A stretch of DNA of 64,000 bases from Antitrichia curtipendula (taxonomy: Eukaryota; Streptophyta; Bryopsida; Hypnales; Leucodontaceae): the NCBI GenBank assembly GCA_951230915.1, contig OX579637.1:14012001-14076000 (forward strand), given 5' to 3'. The position numbers and the translations under genes were made by a program. The stretch's first letter is position 1. Every line of letters begins with the position of its first letter. This document shows, in pieces, positions 53,044 through 64,000 of this stretch. The notes below the pieces were generated by a model that saw only the letters and a program-made list of their open reading frames with translations, was not told the DNA's origin and ran no database searches.

Positions 53044-54822
53044 TGACAAACATCAAATGTTATAGAATTCCATTTTGAAAGCCATTTGAACCAAATCGCA
53101 CGAGTTGGAAATACCCTCAAGTATTTGAATGCCCAAGAATATGAAATTGATGTGTAATTGCAATCCAACCGCACCTCAGTTCAAAAAAATACAGAATAAG
53201 GTCAAACCTGTATTTTAATGGTGACAAACATCAAATGTCATAGAATTCCATTTTGAAAGCCATTTGAACCAAATCGCACGAGTTGGAAATACCCTCAAGT
53301 ATTTGAATGCCCAAAAATATGAGATTGATGTGTAATTGCAATCCAACCGCACCTCAATTCAAAAAAATACAGAATAAGATCAAACCTGTATTTTAATGGT
53401 AACAAACATCAAATGTCATAGAATTCCATTTTGAAAGCGATTTGAACCAAATCGCACGAGTTGGAAATACCCTCAAGTATTTGAATGCCCAAGAATATGA
53501 AATTGATGTGTAATTGCAATCCAACCGCACCACAATTCAAAAAATACAGAATAAGGTCAAACCTGTATTTTAATGGTAACAAACATCACATGTCATAGAA
53601 TTCCATTTTGAAAGCGATTGGAACCAAATCGCACGAGTTGGAAATACCCTCAAGTATTTGAATGCCCAAAAATATGAAATTGATGTGTAATTGCAATCCA
53701 ACCGCACCTCAATTCAAAAAAATACAGAATAAGGTCAAACCTGTATTTTAATGGTAACAAACATCAAATGTCATAGAATTCCATTTTGAAAGCGATTTGA
53801 ACCAAATCGCACGAGTTGGAAATACCCTCAAGTATTTGAATGCCCAAAAATATGAAATTGATGTGTAATTGCAATCCAACCGCACCTCAATTCAAAAAAA
53901 TACAGAATAAGGTCAAACCTGTATTTTAATGGTAACAAACATCACATGTCATAGAATTCCATTTTGAAAGCGATTTGAACCAAATCGCACGAGTTGGAAA
54001 TACCCTCAAGTATTTGAATGCCCAAGAATATGAAATTGATGTGTAATTGCAATCCAACCGCACCTCAATTCAAAAAAATACAGAATAAGGTCAAACCTGT
54101 ATTTTAATGGTAACAAACATCACATGTCATAGAATTCCATTTTGAAAGCGATTTGAACCAAATCGCACGAGTTGGAAATACCCTCAAGTATTTGAATGCC
54201 CAAAAATATGAAATTGATGCGTAATTGCAATCCAACCGCACCTCAATTCAAAAAAATACAGAATAAGGTCAAACCTGTATTTTAATGGTAACAAACATCA
54301 AATGTCATAGAATTCCATTTTGAAAGCGATTTGAACCGAATCGCACAAGTTGGAAATACCCTCAAGTATTTGAATGCCCAAGAATATGAAATTGATGTGT
54401 AATTGCAATCCAACCGCACCTCAGTTCAAAAAAATACAGAATAAGGTCAAACCTGTATTTTAATGGTGACAAACATCACATGTCATAGAATTCCATTTTG
54501 AAAGCCATTTGAACCAAATCGCACGAGTTGGAAATACCCTCAAGTATTTGAATGCCCAAAAATATGAAATTGATGTGTAATTGCAATCCAACCGCACCTC
54601 AATTCAAAAAAATACAGAATAAGGTCAAACCTGTATTTTAATGGTAACAAACATCAAATGTCATAGAATTCCATTTTGAAAGCGATTTGAACCAAATCGC
54701 ACGAGTTGGAAATACCCTCAAGTATTTGAATGCCCAAGAATATGAAATTGATGTGTAATTGCAATCCAACCGCACCTCAATTCAAAAAAATACAGAATAA
54801 GGTCAAACCTGTATTTTAATGG
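53044..54822. repeat. 10-monomer HOR of 1779 bp, copy 1
   Basis: Begins with a 'tgac...gttatag' monomer, then 'tgac...gagattg...aagatc', a 177-bp 'accacaattc' monomer (53400), 'gcgattgg' (53577), 13A, 94G, 'gatgcgtaa' (54111), 'aaccgaatc' with 59A (54289), 'tgac' 40C (54467) and type 5. The next copy starts at 54823, 1779 bp on (10 x 178 minus 1). Confidence 0.85.
53400..53576. repeat. 177-bp monomer, divergent-zone family
   Basis: T133A linked to loss of one A from the A7 tract. Equivalent copies start at 55179, 56424, 58915 and 59626. Two further 177-bp monomers (61761, 63540) have the A-tract loss but keep T133 and the EcoRI-loss change, so they belong to a different lineage or are recombinants. 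Confidence 0.85.
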
Positions 54823-56600
54823 TGACAAACATCAAATGTTATAGAATTCCATTTTGAAAGCCATTTGAACCAAATCGCACGAGTTGGAAATACCCTCAAG
54901 TATTTGAATGCCCAAGAATATGAAATTGATGTGTAATTGCAATCCAACCGCACCTCAGTTCAAAAAAATACAGAATAAGGTCAAACCTGTATTTTAATGG
55001 TGACAAACATCAAATGTCATAGAATTCCATTTTGAAAGCCATTTGAACCAAATCGCACGAGTTGGAAATACCCTCAAGTATTTGAATGCCCAAAAATATG
55101 AGATTGATGTGTAATTGCAATCCAACCGCACCTCAATTCAAAAAAATACAGAATAAGATCAAACCTGTATTTTAATGGTAACAAACATCAAATGTCATAG
55201 AATTCCATTTTGAAAGCGATTTGAACCAAATCGCACGAGTTGGAAATACCCTCAAGTATTTGAATGCCCAAGAATATGAAATTGATGTGTAATTGCAATC
55301 CAACCGCACCACAATTCAAAAAATACAGAATAAGGTCAAACCTGTATTTTAATGGTAACAAACATCACATGTCATAGAATTCCATTTTGAAAGCGATTGG
55401 AACCAAATCGCACGAGTTGGAAATACCCTCAAGTATTTGAATGCCCAAAAATATGAAATTGATGTGTAATTGCAATCCAACCGCACCTCAATTCAAAAAA
55501 ATACAGAATAAGGTCAAACCTGTATTTTAATGGTAACAAACATCAAATGTCATAGAATTCCATTTTGAAAGCGATTTGAACCAAATCGCACGAGTTGGAA
55601 ATACCCTCAAGTATTTGAATGCCCAAAAATATGAAATTGATGTGTAATTGCAATCCAACCGCACCTCAATTCAAAAAAATACAGAATAAGGTCAAACCTG
55701 TATTTTAATGGTAACAAACATCACATGTCATAGAATTCCATTTTGAAAGCGATTTGAACCAAATCGCACGAGTTGGAAATACCCTCAAGTATTTGAATGC
55801 CCAAGAATATGAAATTGATGTGTAATTGCAATCCAACCGCACCTCAATTCAAAAAAATACAGAATAAGGTCAAACCTGTATTTTAATGGTAACAAACATC
55901 ACATGTCATAGAATTCCATTTTGAAAGCGATTTGAACCAAATCGCACGAGTTGGAAATACCCTCAAGTATTTGAATGCCCAAAAATATGAAATTGATGCG
56001 TAATTGCAATCCAACCGCACCTCAATTCAAAAAAATACAGAATAAGGTCAAACCTGTATTTTAATGGTAACAAACATCAAATGTCATAGAATTCCATTTT
56101 GAAAGCGATTTGAACCGAATCGCACAAGTTGGAAATACCCTCAAGTATTTGAATGCCCAAGAATATGAAATTGATGTGTAATTGCAATCCAACCGCACCT
56201 CAGTTCAAAAAAATACAGAATAAGGTCAAACCTGTATTTTAATGGTGACAAACATCACATGTCATAGAATTCCATTTTGAAAGCCATTTGAACCAAATCG
56301 CACGAGTTGGAAATACCCTCAAGTATTTGAATGCCCAAAAATATGAAATTGATGTGTAATTGCAATCCAACCGCACCTCAATTCAAAAATATACAGAATA
56401 AGATCAAACCTGTATTTTAATGGTAACAAACATCACATGTCATAGAATTCCATTTTGAAAGCGATTTGAACCAAATCGCACGAGTTGGAAATACCCTCAA
56501 GTATTTGAATGCCCAAAAATATGAAATTGATGTGTAATTGCAATCCAACCGCACCACAATTCAAAAAATACAGAATAAGGTCAAACCTGTATTTTAATGG
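54823..56600. repeat. 10-monomer HOR of 1779 bp, copy 2 (last two monomers altered)
   Basis: The first eight monomers match 53044-54466 marker for marker, including the 177-bp monomer at 55179. The ninth (56246) adds 'caaaaatatac' and 'aagatc'. The tenth (56424) carries 13C, 94A and the 177-bp 'accacaattc' form instead of type 5. It therefore looks as if the exchange point with the next unit lies here. Confidence 0.8.
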
Positions 56601-59600
56601 TAACAAACATCACATGTCATAGAATTCCATTTTGAAAGCGATTGGAACCAAATCGCACGAGTTGGAAATACCCTCAAGTATTTGAATGCCCAAAAATATG
56701 AAATTGATGTGTAATTGCAATCCAACCGCACCTCAATTCAAAAAAATACAGAATAAGGTCAAACCTGTATTTTAATGGTAACAAACATCACATGTCATAG
56801 AATTCCATTTTGAAAGCGATTTGAACCAAATCGCACGAGTTGGAAATACCCTCAAGTATTTGAATGCCCAAAAATATGAAATTGATGTGTAATTGCAATC
56901 CAACCGCACCTCAATTCAAAAAAATACAGAATAAGGTCAAACCTGTATTTTAATGGTAACAAACATCACATGTCATAGAATTCCATTTTGAAAGCGATTT
57001 GAACCAAATCGCACGAGTTGGAAATACCCTCAAGTATTTGAATGCCCAAGAATATGAAATTGATGTGTAATTGCAATCCAACCGCACCTCAATTCAAAAA
57101 AATACAGAATAAGGTCAAACCTGTATTTTAATGGTAACAAACATCACATGTCATAGAATTCCATTTTGAAAGCGATTTGAACCAAATCGCACGAGTTGGA
57201 AATACCCTCAAGTATTTGAATGCCCAAGAATATGAAATTGATGTGTAATTGCAATCCAACCGCACCTCAATTCAAAAAAATACAGAATAAGGTCAAACCT
57301 GTATTTTAATGGTAACAAACATCACATGTCATAGAATTCCATTTTGAAAGCGATTTGAACCAAATCGCACGAGTTGGAAATACCCTCAAGTATTTGAATG
57401 CCCAAGAATATGAAATTGATGTGTAATTGCAATCCAACCGCACCTCAGTTCAAAAAAATACAGAATAAGGTCAAACCTGTATTTTAATGGTAACAAACAT
57501 CACATGTCATAGAATTCCATTTTGAAAGCCATCTGAACCAAATCGCACGAGTTGGAAATACCCTCAAGTATTTGAATGTCCAAAAATATGAAATTGATGT
57601 GTAATTGCAATCCAACCGCACCTCAATTCAAAAAAATACAGAATAAGGTCAAACCTGTATTTTAATGGTAACAAACATCAAATGTCATAGTATTCCATTT
57701 TGAAAGCGATTTGAACCAAATCGCACGAGTTGGAAATACCCTCAAGTATTTGAATGCCCAAGAATATGAAATTGATGTGTAATTGCAATCCAACCGCACC
57801 TCAATTCAAAAAAATACAGAATAAGGTCAAACCTGTATTTTAATGGTTACAAACATCAAATGTCATAGAATTCCATTTTGAAAGCGATTTGAACCAAATC
57901 GCACGAGTTCGAAATACCCTCAAGTATTTGAATGCCCAAAAATATGAAATTGATGTGTAATTGCAATCCAACCGCACCTCAATTCAAAAAAATATAGAAT
58001 AAGGTCAAACCTGTATTTTAATGGTAACAAACATCACATGTCATAGAATTCCATTTTGAAAGCGGTTTGAACCAAATCGCACGAGTTGGAAATACCCTCA
58101 AGTATTTGAATGCCCCAAAATATGAAATTGATGTGTAATTGCAATCCAACCGCACCTCAATTCAAAAAAATACAGAATAAGGTCAAACCTGTATTTTAAT
58201 GGTAACAAACATCACATGTCATAGAATTCCATTTTGAAAGCGATTTGAACCAAATCGCACGAGTTGGAAATACCCTCAAGTATTTGAATGCCCAAGAATA
58301 TGAAATTGATGTGTAATTGCAATCCAACCGCACCTCAATTCAAAAAAATACAGAATAAGGTCAAACCTGTATTTTAATGGTAACAAACATCACATGTCAT
58401 AGAATTCCATTTTGAAAGCGACTTCAACCAAATCGCACAAGTTGGAAATACCCTCAAGTATTTGAATGCCCAAGAATATGAAATTGATGTGTAATTGCAA
58501 TCCAACCGCACCTCAATTCAAAAAAATACAGAATAAGGTCAAACCTGTATTTTAATGGTAACAAACATCACATGTCATAGAATTCCATTTTGAAAGCGGT
58601 TTGAACCAAATCGCACGAGTTGGAAATACCCTCAAGTATTTGAATGCCCAAGAATATGAAATTGATGTGTAATTGCAATCCAACCGCACCTCAATTCAAA
58701 AAAATACAGAATAAGGTCAAACCTGTATTTTAATGGTAACAAACATCACATGTCATAGAATTCCATTTTGAAAGCGATTGGAACCAAATCGCACGAGTTG
58801 GAAATACCCTCAAGTATTTGAATGCCCAAAAATATGAAATTGATGTGTAATTGCAATCCAACCGCACCTCAATTCAAAAATATACAGAATAAGATCAAAC
58901 CTGTATTTTAATGGTAACAAACATCAAATGTCATAGAATTCCATTTTGAAAGCGATTTGAACCAAATCGCACGAGTTGGAAATACCCTCAAGTATTTGAA
59001 TGCCCAAGAATATGAAATTGATGTGTAATTGCAATCCAACCGCACCACAATTCAAAAAATACAGAATAAGGTCAAACCTGTATTTTAATGGTAACAAACA
59101 TCACATGTCATAGAATTCCATTTTGAAAGCGATTTGAACCAAATCGCACGAGTTGGAAATACCCTCAAGTATTTGAATGCCCAAAAATATGAAATTGATG
59201 CGTAATTGCAATCCAACCGCACCTCAATTCAAAAAAATACAGAATAAGGTCAAACCTGTATTTTAATGGTAACAAACATCAAATGTCATAGAATTCCATT
59301 TTGAAAGCGATTTGAACCGAATCGCACGAGTTCGAAATACCCTCAAGTATTTGAATGCCCAAAAATATGAAATTGATGTGTAATTGCAATCCAACCGCAC
59401 CTCAATTCAAAAAAATACAGAATAAGGTCAAACCTGTATTTTAATGGTGACAAACATCAAATGTCATAGAATTCCATTTTGAAAGCCATTTGAACCAAAT
59501 CGCACGAGTTGGAAATACCCTCAAGTATTTGAATGCCCAAAAATATGAAATTGATGTGTAATTGCAATCCAACCGCACCTCAATTCAAAAATATACAGAA

Positions 59601-59802
59601 TAAGGTCAAACCTGTATTTTAATGGTAACAAACATCAAATGTCATAGAATTCCATTTTGAAAGCGATTTGAACCAAATCGCACGAGTTGGAAATACCCTC
59701 AAGTATTTGAATGCCCAAGAATATGAAATTGATGTGTAATTGCAATCCAACCGCACCACAATTCAAAAAATACAGAATAAGGTCAAACCTGTATTTTAAT
59801 GG
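56601..59802. repeat. 18-monomer HOR (3202 bp), copy 1
   Basis: Markers in order: 'gcgattgg' (56601), 1, 2, 2, 94G with 'cagttc' (57313), 'gccatctg' with 'gaatgtcc' (57491), EcoRI-loss 'tagtattcc' (57669), 'ttac' with 'gttcgaaat' (57847), 'gcggtttg' with 'ccccaaaa' (58025), 2, type 12 (58381), 'gcggtttg' with 94G (58559), 'gattgg' with 'caaaaatatac' (58737), a 177-bp monomer (58915), 'gatgcg' (59092), 'aaccgaatc' with 'gttcgaaat' (59270), 'tgac' 40C (59448) and a 177-bp monomer (59626). The opening run recurs from 59803. Confidence 0.8.
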
Positions 59803-60692
59803 TAACAAACATCACATGTCATAGAATTCCATTTTGAAAGCGATTGGAACCAAATCGCACGAGTTGGAAATACCCTCAAGTATTTGAATGCCCAAAAATA
59901 TGAAATTGATGTGTAATTGCAATCCAACCGCACCTCAATTCAAAAAAATACAGAATAAGGTCAAACCTGTATTTTAATGGTAACAAACATCACATGTCAT
60001 AGAATTCCATTTTGAAAGCGATTTGAACCAAATCGCACGAGTTGGAAATACCCTCAAGTATTTGAATGCCCAAAAATATGAAATTGATGTGTAATTGCAA
60101 TCCAACCGCACCTCAATTCAAAAAAATACAGAATAAGGTCAAACCTGTATTTTAATGGTAACAAACATCACATGTCATAGAATTCCATTTTGAAAGCGAT
60201 TTGAACCAAATCGCACGAGTTGGAAATACCCTCAAGTATTTGAATGCCCAAGAATATGAAATTGATGTGTAATTGCAATCCAACCGCACCTCAATTCAAA
60301 AAAATACAGAATAAGGTCAAACCTGTATTTTAATGGTAACAAACATCACATGTCATAGAATTCCATTTTGAAAGCGATTTGAACCAAATCGCACGAGTTG
60401 GAAATACCCTCAAGTATTTGAATGCCCAAGAATATGAAATTGATGTGTAATTGCAATCCAACCGCACCTCAATTCAAAAAAATACAGAATAAGGTCAAAC
60501 CTGTATTTTAATGGTAACAAACATCACATGTCATAGAATTCCATTTTGAAAGCGATTTGAACCAAATCGCACGAGTTGGAAATACCCTCAAGTATTTGAA
60601 TGCCCAAGAATATGAAATTGATGTGTAATTGCAATCCAACCGCACCTCAGTTCAAAAAAATACAGAATAAGGTCAAACCTGTATTTTAATGG
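59803..60692. repeat. Head of 18-monomer HOR, copy 2 (5 monomers)
   Basis: 'gcgattgg', 1, 2, 2, 94G with 'cagttc': the same five-monomer start as 56601, 3202 bp downstream (18 x 178 minus 2). It leads straight into the 10-monomer unit at 60693. Confidence 0.8.
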
Positions 60693-62471
60693 TAACAAAC
60701 ATCACATGTCATAGAATTCCATTTTGAAAGCCATCTGAACCAAATCGCACGAGTTGGAAATACCCTCAAGTATTTGAATGTCCAAAAATATGAAATTGAT
60801 GTGTAATTGCAATCCAACCGCACCTCAATTCAAAAAAATACAGAATAAGGTCAAACTTGTATTTTAATGGTAACAAACATCAAATGTCATAGTATTCCAT
60901 TTTGAAAGCGATTTGAACCAAATCGCACGAGTTGGAAATACCCTCAAGTATTTGAATGCCCAAGAATATGAAATTGATGTGTAATTGCAATCCAACCGCA
61001 CCTCAATTCAAAAAAATACAGAATAAGGTCAAACCTGTATTTTAATGGTTACAAACATCAAATGTCATAGAATTCCATTTTGAAAGCGATTTGAACCAAA
61101 TCGCACGAGTTCGAAATACCCTCAAGTATTTGAATGCCCAAAAATATGAAATTGATGTGTAATTGCAATCCAACCGCACCTCAATTCAAAAAAATACAGA
61201 ATAAGGTCAAACCTGTATTTTAATGGTAACAAACATCACATGTCATAGAATTCCATTTTGAAAGCGGTTTGAACCAAATCGCACGAGTTGGAAATACCCT
61301 CAAGTATTTGAATGCCCCAAAATATGAAATTGATGTGTAATTGCAATCCAACCGCACCTCAATTCAAAAAAATACAGAATAAGGTCAAACCTGTATTTTA
61401 ATGGTAACAAACATCACATGTCATAGAATTCCATTTTGAAAGCGATTTGAACCAAATCGCACGAGTTGGAAATACCCTCAAGTATTTGAATGCCCCAAAA
61501 TATGAAATTGATGTGTAATTGCAATCCAACCGCACCTCAATTCAAAAAAATACAGAATAAGGTCAAACCTGTATTTTAATGGTAACAAACATCACATGTC
61601 ATAGAATTCCATTTTGAAAGCGACTTCAACCAAATCGCACAAGTTGGAAATACCCTCAAGTATTTGAATGCCCAAGAATATGAAATTGATGTGTAATTGC
61701 AATCCAACCGCACCTCAATTCAAAAAAATACAGAATAAGGTCAAACCTGTATTTTAATGGTAACAAACATCAAATGTCATAGTATTCCATTTTGAAAGCG
61801 ATTTGAACCAAATCGCACGAGTTGGAAATACCCTCAAGTATTTGAATGCCCAAGAATATGAAATTGATGTGTAATTGCAATCCAACCGCACCTCAATTCA
61901 AAAAATACAGAATAAGGTCAAACCTGTATTTTAATGGTTACAAACATCAAATGTCATAGAATTCCATTTTGAAAGCGATTTGAACCAAATCGCACGAGTT
62001 GGAAATACCCTCAAGTATTTGAATGCCCAAGAATATGAAATTGATGTGTAATTGCAATCCAACCGCACCTCAATTCAAAAAAATACAGAATAAGGTCAAA
62101 CCTGTATTTTAATGGTAACAAACATCACATGTCATAGAATTCCATTTTGAAAGCGATTTGAACCAAATCGCACGAGTTGGAAATACCCTCAAGTATTTGA
62201 ATGCCCAAGAATATGAAATTGATGTGTAATTGCAATCCAACCGCACCTCAATTCAAAAAAATACAGAATAAGGTCAAACCTGTATTTTAATGGTAACAAA
62301 CATCAAATGTCATAGAATTCCATTTTGAAAGCGATTTGAACCAAATCGCACGAGTTGGAAATACCCTCAAGTATTTGAATGCCCAAGAATATGAAATTGA
62401 TGTGTAATTGCAATCCAACCGCACCTCAGTTCAAAAAAATACAGAATAAGGTCAAACCTGTATTTTAATGG
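60693..62471. repeat. 10-monomer HOR of 1779 bp (second family), copy 1
   Basis: Markers: 'gccatctg' with 'gaatgtcc'; 'tagtattcc'; 'ttac' with 'gttcgaaat'; 'gcggtttg' with 'ccccaaaa'; 'gcgatttg' with 'ccccaaaa' (61405); type 12 with 13C (61583); 'tagtattcc', 177 bp (61761); 'ttac' with 94G (61938); type 2; 13A/94G with 'cagttc' (62294). A repeat copy begins at 62472, 1779 bp later. The monomer at 60693 also has a private 'caaacttgt' change near its end. Confidence 0.85.
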
Positions 62472-64000
62472 TAACAAACATCACATGTCATAGAATTCCA
62501 TTTTGAAAGCCATCTGAACCAAATCGCACGAGTTGGAAATACCCTCAAGTATTTGAATGTCCAAAAATATGAAATTGATGTGTAATTGCAATCCAACCGC
62601 ACCTCAATTCAAAAAAATACAGAATAAGGTCAAACCTGTATTTTAATGGTAACAAACATCAAATGTCATAGTATTCCATTTTGAAAGCGATTTGAACCAA
62701 ATCGCACGAGTTGGAAATACCCTCAAGTATTTGAATGCCCAAGAATATGAAATTGATGTGTAATTGCAATCCAACCGCACCTCAATTCAAAAAAATACAG
62801 AATAAGGTCAAACCTGTATTTTAATGGTTACAAACATCAAATGTCATAGAATTCCATTTTGAAAGCGATTTGAACCAAATCGCACGAGTTCGAAATACCC
62901 TCAAGTATTTGAATGCCCAAAAATATGAAATTGATGTGTAATTGCAATCCAACCGCACCTCAATTCAAAAAAATACAGAATAAGGTCAAACCTGTATTTT
63001 AATGGTAACAAACATCACATGTCATAGAATTCCATTTTGAAAGCGGTTTGAACCAAATCGCACGAGTTGGAAATACCCTCAAGTATTTGAATGCCCCAAA
63101 ATATGAAATTGATGTGTAATTGCAATCCAACCGCACCTCAATTCAAAAAAATACAGAATAAGGTCAAACCTGTATTTTAATGGTAACAAACATCACATGT
63201 CATAGAATTCCATTTTGAAAGCGATTTGAACCAAATCGCACGAGTTGGAAATACCCTCAAGTATTTGAATGCCCCAAAATATGAAATTGATGTGTAATTG
63301 CAATCCAACCGCACCTCAATTCAAAAAAATACAGAATAAGGTCAAACCTGTATTTTAATGGTAACAAACATCACATGTCATAGAATTCCATTTTGAAAGC
63401 GACTTCAACCAAATCGCACAAGTTGGAAATACCCTCAAGTATTTGAATGCCCAAGAATATGAAATTGATGTGTAATTGCAATCCAACCGCACCTCAATTC
63501 AAAAAAATACAGAATAAGGTCAAACCTGTATTTTAATGGTAACAAACATCAAATGTCATAGTATTCCATTTTGAAAGCGATTTGAACCAAATCGCACGAG
63601 TTGGAAATACCCTCAAGTATTTGAATGCCCAAGAATATGAAATTGATGTGTAATTGCAATCCAACCGCACCTCAATTCAAAAAATACAGAATAAGGTCAA
63701 ACCTGTATTTTAATGGTTACAAACATCAAATGTCATAGAATTCCATTTTGAAAGCGATTTGAACCAAATCGCACGAGTTCGAAATACCCTCAAGTATTTG
63801 AATGCCCAAAAATATGAAATTGATGTGTAATTGCAATCCAACCGCACCTCAATTCAAAAAAATACAGAATAAGGTCAAACCTGTATTTTAATGGTAACAA
63901 ACATCACATGTCATAGAATTCCATTTTGAAAGCGGTTTGAACCAAATCGCACGAGTTGGAAATACCCTCAAGTATTTGAATGCCCCAAAATATGAAATTG
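62472..64000. repeat. 10-monomer HOR of 1779 bp (second family), copy 2, cut by window end
   Basis: Same marker order as 60693 for seven monomers, including the 177-bp 'tagtattcc' monomer (63540). The eighth (63717) then has 'gttcgaaat' with 94A, and 63895 starts 'gcggtttg' with 'ccccaaaa' again. This suggests the array continues with a shorter 5-monomer period beyond the window. The last monomer is partial (106 bp). Confidence 0.8.

Larger units (their letters stand above)
1..64000. repeat. 178-bp satellite array, ~360 monomers, fills the window
   Basis: Tandem head-to-tail array. A monomer beginning 'taacaaacatca' starts at base 1 and recurs at 179, 357, 535 and so on to 63895; the last copy is cut at 64000 after 106 bp. 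The number of starts fits 178 bp per unit with eight single-base deletions. Monomer phase is arbitrary. Base composition is about 34% G+C. Copies differ mostly at positions 13, 18, 20, 40, 42, 45, 52, 54, 59, 94, 95, 111, 116 and 126, giving the numbered classes in the summary. All copies share one orientation and no foreign sequence interrupts them. Known biology: arrays of roughly nucleosome-plus-linker-sized monomers with HOR structure are typical of eukaryotic centromeres and heterochromatin. A centromeric role is inference, since no kinetochore protein data are visible here. I do not recognise the repeat family. Confidence 0.97.

Noticed and set aside
1..64000. CRISPR array
   Set aside because: There is no alternation of short repeats with unique spacers; the whole 178-bp unit repeats with only scattered point differences.
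1..64000. Protein-coding genes or a repetitive protein
   Set aside because: All six frames have stop codons in every monomer, and 178 bp is not a multiple of three, so frames shift each unit. The longest open stretch is about 47 codons and has no start context or conservation pattern.
1..64000. Arabidopsis CEN178 or human alpha satellite
   Set aside because: Length equals CEN178, but the sequence does not resemble it from memory; alpha satellite is 171 bp and different. A database search would settle this.
1..64000. Inverted segment, transposon insertion or telomere repeat within the array
   Set aside because: Monomer register and orientation hold from end to end with only eight single-base deletions, leaving no room for an insertion; no telomere-like short repeats are seen.

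Overview
The whole 64 kb window is one uninterrupted satellite-DNA array. The unit is 178 bp and AT-rich (60 G+C in the first monomer, about 34%). All copies run head to tail in the same orientation. I could place 359 complete monomers plus a final 106-bp partial one. Starting from base 1 and stepping 178 bp, monomer starts stay in register to the end once eight single-base deletions are allowed for. I found no gene, no RNA gene, no transposon, no inversion and no unique sequence. An array of this size, with higher-order structure, suggests centromeric or other heterochromatic satellite of a eukaryote. I do not recognise the monomer and will not name a species. The length matches the plant centromeric repeat class (Arabidopsis CEN178 is also 178 bp), but the sequence does not resemble that repeat as I remember it.

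Monomers are about 95-100% identical and fall into recurring classes. I label these with numbers, using diagnostic positions counted from the 'taacaaac' start: 1 = 13C,40G,94A,126C (commonest); 2 = 94G; 3 = 126T; 4 = 13A; 5 = 13A,94G; 6 = 13A,40C; 7 = 13A,40C,94G; 8 = 40C; 9 = a nine-change haplotype (13A,18T,20G,42C,45C,52G,54T,59A,111A); 10 = type 9 with 111G; 11 = type 9 changes with 95G and 116G; 12 = 42C,45C,59A without 52G/54T; 13 = a type 9 relative with 18C and 65A; 14 = 59A with 94C. The order of classes shows nested higher-order repeats (HORs).

Layout: (i) 1-11569, two tandem copies of a block of 33 then 30 monomers. (ii) 11570-28835, rich in type 9, built from 19-, 13-, 5- and 4-monomer HORs. 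(iii) 28836-35955, dominated by type 1, with 13- and 8-monomer HORs marked by 56T. (iv) 35956-37023, a cassette of types 13/14/12. (v) 37024-48593, a second, contracted tandem copy of 20292-37023. (vi) 46814-50729, a nearly perfect 11-monomer tandem duplication. (vii) 50730-64000, a more diverged zone with private mutations, 177-bp monomers and 1779-bp and 3202-bp HORs, possibly nearer an array edge.

Each monomer contains three dyad symmetries (8-bp arms with 3-nt loop, 6-bp arms with 6-nt loop, 9-bp arms with 13-nt spacer), an EcoRI site, A/T tracts, and a nearly invariant core at positions 60-91. No reading frame is open beyond about 47 codons. The observations most worth checking are the dyads (including a compensatory-looking double change in type 9), the nested HOR history, and the large tandem duplication, which is either a real array expansion or an assembly artefact.
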